DNA from: Chytridium lagenaria
Lineage: Eukaryota > Chytridiomycota > Chytridiomycetes > Chytridiales > Chytridiaceae
Assembly: GCA_025449115.1 (NCBI GenBank)
Contig: JAHLKC010000014.1
Span: forward strand, 186,001 to 250,000
DNA: 64,000 nucleotides
Reading direction: 5' to 3'
Shown: positions 58,612 through 64,000 of the stretch, one piece after another
Numbering within the stretch: position 1 is the stretch's first letter
Layout: each line of letters opens with the position of its first letter
Translations under genes and position numbers: made by a program
The notes under the pieces: generated by a model
Databases searched by the model: none
What the model saw: only the letters and a program-made list of their open reading frames with translations
Told to the model about the DNA's origin: nothing

Positions 58612-59607
58612 ATGCCTGTCTCATATCACTCGCATTCAGGGCAGTTTTGCCGTCACGCGAAAGGAACTTTGGAGCAAGTCATCGTCAGGGCTATTGATTT
58701 AGGTTTCATCAGCTACGGTCTATCGGAGCATATGCCGCGGACCCGCTCACAGGACCTTTACCCAGAAGAAGTACTGCATTGACATGTTCTGCCCATCAAG
58801 TAACGATTATCAAACAGAAAGATTTAGCACCCGAGGACACATTTCGCATCTTCTCCGAATTCTATGATGAAGCTCAGCGGCTAAAGTCAAAGTATGGGGA
58901 CAGGATTAATATCCTTATTGGCATGGAAACAGAAAACATCCATGACAAAACGCTCTCTGAAGTTAAGGATCTAAGAGCTCGCTTCAACCTTGATTACGTT
59001 GTGGGATCTGTGCATCATGTTCGGGAACACCCTATTGACTTTGACGATACTATGTATGCTGCATGTGAAACAGCATCGGCCGAGAAGCATTCCGGAGTTA
59101 ATCCAACAGATGCGGCTTTCTTGGAATACTTTGACTCGCAATATACCATGCTTGTCGAAATCAGACCAGAGGTGATTGGGCATTTTGATCTCATCAGAAT
59201 GTATCGGCCAAATCATCCGCTCAGTGTAAATGCTTGGGAGAAGATCAATAGGAATATTGACAAGATCGTTGAATATGGTGGACTGGTTGAGATCAATTCG
59301 AGGGCGTTCAAGAAAGGACTATTATATCCTTATCCGCTTAAGGATATTATGGAGGTAGGCAGGTGCATCAGCCTTAAACAATAACAAATGACATAAGGTT
59401 ATGATAAATAAGGGTGTCAGGTTTACTTTATCTGATGATAGCCACGGGCCTGATGATGTTGGCATGCATTACAAGAAATTGAGGGAATACTTGGTGGATA
59501 TGGGTGTAATGTCTATCTATCATCTACATGTCGATGCATCAGGCAAAACGGTTCAACGGGAAGCCTTGGATATTGCATCGCACACATTCTGGCAGAACTT
59601 TGCGTAG
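58612..59607 (+). CDS. HIS2: Histidinol-phosphatase, PHP type
   Basis: This catalyses the penultimate step of histidine synthesis. Exons: 58612-58770, 58818-59354, 59398-59607. The PHP metal sites are present: YHSHSGQFCRH, YGLSEHMPRTRSQDLYPEE, IGMETEN, VVGSVHHVREHPIDFD, IGHFDLIRMYRP and TLSDDSHGPDDVG. The length (about 301 residues) suits fungal HIS2. No frame break was found, unlike most neighbours. The start is 48 bp from the divergent PRP28 start. Confidence 0.95.
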
Positions 59608-59726
59608 GGTGATGAGCGATTATGATTATAGCAACTATCTAAGGCCGGACGACGAACTGCCGGTTTGATAGTTAAATAGATATTTGTCCAACTTGACAGA
59701 TCATAATGAGAGAATGTGCGCCTTGA

Positions 59727-60023
59727 TCACGACTTGCTGTTATTGCTGTTATTGCTGTTGTTGCTGCGATTGGTCTCAACCCATTCCCGAGCGTCTCGCT
59801 GCTTCTTCTTCACTTCTCTTGGATCTGAGGTAAATGCAGGTGCCCCAACGGTGAAGATGGCAAAAGCAGTAACCCCGATAAGTACGCTCATGAAGACTTG
59901 CTGCCTGCCCTTGTTGGAATTCGGGATCATGTCTTCATCCGGGCTGCCTTTTGCGCTTCTCCTGGCTGAACCTTTCAAGAGGGTTTTCCAGAAAATTGAT
60001 CGTACAACAAAACGCTTTCTCAC
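59727..60023 (-). CDS. Small single-pass membrane protein, unknown
   Basis: 98 codons. The N-terminus (MRKRFVVRSIFWKTLLKG) is strongly basic and could be a mitochondrial presequence. A hydrophobic helix FMSVLIGVTAFAIFTVGAPAF spans residues ~44-64. A charged segment SDPREVKKKQRDAREWVETN and a short Asn-Ser repeat tail follow. The helix and charged tail look like a real protein, and only 13 bp separate its start from that of the divergent E2 gene. Family not recognised; a small inner-membrane or ER protein is possible. Confidence 0.5.
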   Translation of the reverse strand: MRKRFVVRSIFWKTLLKGSARRSAKGSPDEDMIPNSNKGRQQVFMSVLIGVTAFAIFTVGAPAFTSDPREVKKKQRDAREWVETNRSNNSNNSNNSKS

Positions 60024-60036
60024 TCAACCACCAACC

Positions 60037-60875
60037 ATGTCGGAGAATCAGCAGAGCGCATTGCTTTTGAAGAGACAACTACAAGGTTTGTGAAGATGCA
60101 ACTCCATCGTATTCGCCAAGGATTCCATTTTGAGCTTACGAGCTGTAAAGAGTTGAAAAGAACCCTGTCGAGGGATTCTCAGCTGGGCTGACTGAAGACA
60201 ACATTTATGAATGGGAGGTGATGATTCTAGGGCCTGAAGGCACATTATAGTAAGCATACTATTATATTAGATTTGAAGATATACTAACTATTCTTGATCA
60301 GCGAGGGTGGATTTTTTAAGGTATGAATCAGCATGTACTAGGGACTATGGCTGAATGACACTTGCAGGCAACATTACACTTCCCAAAGACTATCCCTTAA
60401 TGCCTCCAAAATGAAGTTCGTCTCTGATATGTGTAGGTATTCTCATATTATCTTCTCTACATTTTCTTGACTGTTCTTCTCTAAAGGGCACCCTAATGTA
60501 TACAAATGGTGATGTTTGCATTTCCATCCTCCACGCGCCTGGTGAGTTTAATTGGGAGTGCGACGGGATGTTTAAAGCATGCATGCAGGTGATGACGTGT
60601 ATGGATACGAGGATGCTGGAGAGAGGTGGTCCCGTTCACACCGTCGAGTCGATCGTCTTGAGTGTCATTAGTATGCTCTCCAGCCCCAATGACGAATCTC
60701 CGGCAAATCTGGAAGCAGCGGTATGTCTGCAGTCGCTCTTCACCATCTCTGATTATTATACACTAATGTCTCCCCCCTTTTCGCCTTCGATCTCCAGAAA
60801 GAATGGCGCGAGCAATACCCTGTGTTTAAGAAGAAGGTCCAGCGCATCGTCCGACGCAGCCTCGACAGCATGTGA
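60037..60875 (+). CDS. Ubiquitin-conjugating enzyme E2, UBE2G type (Ubc15/UBE2G1-like)
   Basis: The start MSENQQSALLLKRQLQ leads to NPVEGFSAGL, YEWEVMILGPEGTLYEGGFF, KATLHFPKDYPLMPPKMKF, WHPNVYTNGDVCISILHAPG with the active-site Cys, then the UBE2G/Cdc34 acidic loop DDVYGYEDAGERW, PVHTVESIVLSVISMLSSPND, and KEWREQYPVFKKKVQRIVRRS. Intron positions: near 60087-60150, 60250-60300, 60320-60367, 60431-60486, 60541-60590, 60721-60798. Single-base breaks occur in A-runs near 60380 and 60410 and near 60630. The SPAN..AAKE and VRRS features favour UBE2G1/Ubc15 over UBC7. Exact second-exon borders were not resolved. Confidence 0.87.
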
Positions 60876-61051
60876 CACAAGGATTTGGAATATGAACAAC
60901 ATTGAGAGCCTCGCCCATGCGTTGACAACGACGTAAGAATGGACTGTTTTGTTTTTTGAGCAGAGAAAAGATGAGGGAATAAAGGAGGAATAAAATACAT
61001 ACAGAATATACTTTACATCAACTGATTACTGATAATATTTGAAAAAAAGCT

Positions 61052-63035
61052 ATGTCGAGCGACGTCGACAAGAAGGTACCTACCCTCCCGATTCACGCTT
61101 TTCTACAGCCGAGTCTGCGTTCTGGCCACGAATCGAGGGGCAGGTGTTTCGATTCAAAAAGTATTTGAACGAGGATCTTCAGGATAAAGCTAGGGAGCAG
61201 ATACCTGTTGATGAGATTCATGACGAGGCGGCACGACGAACGTCAATGAATCCTAATCTTCGCTATCTCGATGCGCTCATGCTGAGCTTAATGCGATGGT
61301 TTAAGATGGATTATATGCAATGGATGAATTCGCCGGCGTGCAAGAAGTGTCAGGTGGGTAGCACTTTATATAAGGTTTATTGACGGAATGGGCTGTAATT
61401 AGGGGCCAACGAGGTTTAGCGGTCATGGGCATCCTTCAGCTCAGGAAATGGCGGATGAGGCGACCAGTATCGAACTTCATAAGTGTGAAGCCTGTCTGGT
61501 TGTCACTCCGTTTGTTCGATACGAGTACGTAGATCGCGCTTTTCTTTTTCCATTCCCTAACAAATGTTTCCACATTTATCTTTGCGAATATCGAATATCA
61601 GGAGCCTTATAAAGTTGATGGAAACAAGAAGTGGTCGATGTGGCGAATGGGCTAATCTTTTTACCCTTTTTTGCATCGCGATGGGTTTTGAGACCCGTTA
61701 CGTTCTTGACTTTACGGATCATGTCTGGTGTGAAATTTACAACGAAGACGAGAAACGATGGGGTGAGAAAAGAGACGATTTTGAGCGAGTGGATTGTTTT
61801 TAACGTCCTCTCCATCTTAGTTCACTTGGATCCTTCTGAGGGTGAAAAATCTTTCGACCAACCACTTCTTTACGAGACTGGATGGAAGAAAAAACTGAAC
61901 TTCGTTTTCGCATTTGGCGAACACGACGCGGTTGACGTCATTTGGAGGTATTCGAGGGATTTTTTGAAAGTTTATTCGCGACGTGCAACCATCCGTGAAG
62001 AGTGGTTGGCCCAAGTATATTTCTCATTTCATGGTTAACCTTACTTCAATTTATTTTAATTTTTTTTTTTTTTTTTTTTTGTATAGAAACTCAAAGACCT
62101 CACGGCCACTCTTCGTCGAAACCTCCCTGAGTCGACACTTGCGGAGCTCAATGAGCGGGATATGGCAGAAAAGGAAGAACTTTTGAATCCTCCAAAACGC
62201 GTTGCTAAGGAGTCTGAGTTGGTAGGCCGTCAATCTGGTTCAAAGGATTGGCGAGACTCTCGTGGTGAAAGTGGGGGTAGTAGTGCCTCTTATTCCAGTA
62301 CGGTTAACTTATATGGTAACGGAATTACTAAAATTCTTATAGAGGGAAGCACTCTTTTCGATCTCACGGTCCCTGATACGCGAGCCACTTTTACTGGCTC
62401 CTCAAAACTAGTACACACCCCGACCGCCTCTCTCGTTCTCACAGAATCCCTACCAGACCAACGCGGCGCCGTGTGGCTCCCCACCAATCTCGACCTCCCC
62501 CTCCTAATAGAATTCGCACTCCGTATCACTCCAAGCGACGGTGCAGACGGCCTCGCCCTTGTCTTCCAAAGTCACTCCCCAACAGCTCTTGGAAAGGGCG
62601 GCTCTGAGCTTGGATATGGAGGAATCCCGCATTCCCTTGCTGTCGAGTTTGATACGTACAGATCTGAAGATTCTTGTAACGACCCTATTGGGGACCATAT
62701 TAGTGTGCATACGAGGGGTAAGACGCCAAATTCTGCGCATCACGCTTTTTCGTTGGGGTGTACGACAAGAGTGCCAAAATTAGCGACGGGGAAGCCTGTA
62801 TGGGTTAGGGTGGTGTATCATCGAATACGGGATTGGAGGTATCTGCTTCGGAGGAGAAGCCAACAAAAGAAGAGGAATATGGGATGGTGTTGCAGGTGCC
62901 GCTGGATATTTTGAAAACTATAGTGGCTGAGCCTGGGGCCCAGTCGTACGTGGGATTCACGGCTGCACTGGAGGTTTGCATCAAAAGCACGAGATATTGG
63001 AATGGAAAATGTACAGCATCGCAACGCTGTTATAA
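61052..63035 (+). CDS. PNG1: Peptide:N-glycanase PNG1 fused to a C-terminal L-type lectin domain
   Basis: About 575 residues. The transglutaminase-like core has CKKC and CEAC zinc ligands, [19 protein letters not shown] with the catalytic Cys (~152), [11 protein letters not shown] with His (~180), and [19 protein letters not shown] with Asp (~197). [15 protein letters not shown] and [14 protein letters not shown] match the usual fungal PNG1 C-terminus. From ~330 on comes a legume-type lectin fold: [54 protein letters not shown] and [10 protein letters not shown]. Exons 61052-61351, 61403-61524, 61602-61762, 61821-62014, 62087-63035; core and lectin share the last exon. Breaks near 61060-61080 (start region), 62825 and 62948-62952. 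PNG1 removes N-glycans from ER-extracted misfolded glycoproteins in the cytosol. Confidence 0.87.
62060..62080. repeat. T21 tract before the last PNG1 exon
   Basis: Long polypyrimidine run ending six bases before the intron's AG (62086). It fits a strong 3' splice signal. Confidence 0.75.
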
Positions 63036-63357
63036 TTTTTACATTTGCAAAATGCATGAAGGTCAAACTTCGTTTTTATGTAATAAACCGTTATAAAAGT
63101 TTTACATTGTTTCCTTCCCACAAACAAACAACCAAATAAAAAAACAAAACCGGACTAAAGGAGTAAGAGAACAAATGTAGCTGCCACATTTTTGCCCAAA
63201 GTAGCCGTCGGAGCCTTTTAAAGTTCACAACGATAACAGCAAGAGGTGGAGCGGGTAAAGAGGAAACACGAACAAAGAGGAGACAAGTTTAAGAAGGTAC
63301 TGAATTTGTATGTTGACACAAACGACGGATGAGACGGGAAAAAAACGAATAGATCTT
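63036..63357. other. Convergent 3' region PNG1 / GFA1
   Basis: About 320 bp between the two stops. A-rich; no coding sequence seen. Confidence 0.4.

Positions 63358-64000
<643 letters not shown>

Noticed and set aside
60037..63035. ERAD gene cluster (UBC7 with PNG1)
   Set aside because: The E2 resembles UBE2G1/Ubc15 more than UBC7 in its C-terminal half, so a direct ERAD cluster is not supported.

Overview
This 64 kb window is nuclear DNA from a fungus. It holds about 26 protein-coding genes on both strands, split by many very short introns (mostly 37-75 nt, GT..AG, with one GC..AG candidate). Fungal signature genes are an ADE2 carboxylase end, GFA1, HIS2 of the PHP type, PEX11, a Zn2Cys6 regulator, PRP28, RAD7 and AIM32/APD1. 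Other genes suggest an early-diverging fungus rather than Ascomycota: a class III cyclase with GAF domains, a UDP-glucuronate 4-epimerase, a SPEC-like CRIB protein and a TXNL1-type thioredoxin. The lineage is inferred; no rRNA, tRNA, transposon or CRISPR array was seen.

Layout. 1-12 kb: ADE2 end (+), L-type cargo lectin (-), AIM32-ferredoxin fusion (+), CRIB mini-protein (+), GAF/PAS cyclase (-), unknown ORF (+), TXNL1-like (-), SSU72 (+). 12-29 kb: PFK2/FBPase2 (-), Zn-cluster regulator (-), PEX11 (-), a PTS1-tailed ACAD10/11-type kinase (+) and a mitochondrial-type protein of unknown function (-). 29-45 kb: CLU1 (-), YhhN/TMEM86 lysoplasmalogenase (-), UDP-glucuronate epimerase (+), SEC22 (+), HGH1 (+). 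45-64 kb: bHLH-zip factor (-), LACTB2 (+), then the packed block RAD7 (-), SMYD (-), PRP28 (-), HIS2 (+), small membrane protein (-), UBE2G-type E2 (+), PNG1-lectin fusion (+) and GFA1 C-terminus (-).

The most interesting items are two domain fusions. One is an AIM32/APD1 thioredoxin-like ferredoxin (CX8C + HX3H) joined to a complete adrenodoxin-type [2Fe-2S] domain. The other is a peptide:N-glycanase with a C-terminal L-type lectin domain. There are also extremely short head-to-head gene spacings (13, 14, 35 and 48 bp between start codons) and peroxisomal neighbours (PEX11 and an SKL-ended kinase).

Caution: many conserved genes carry single-base frame breaks, mostly in short homopolymers. 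Because this affects most of the housekeeping genes, the likely cause is uncorrected assembly indels, not gene decay. Coordinates below run across these breaks, and exon borders were read by eye from splice signals and family conservation.
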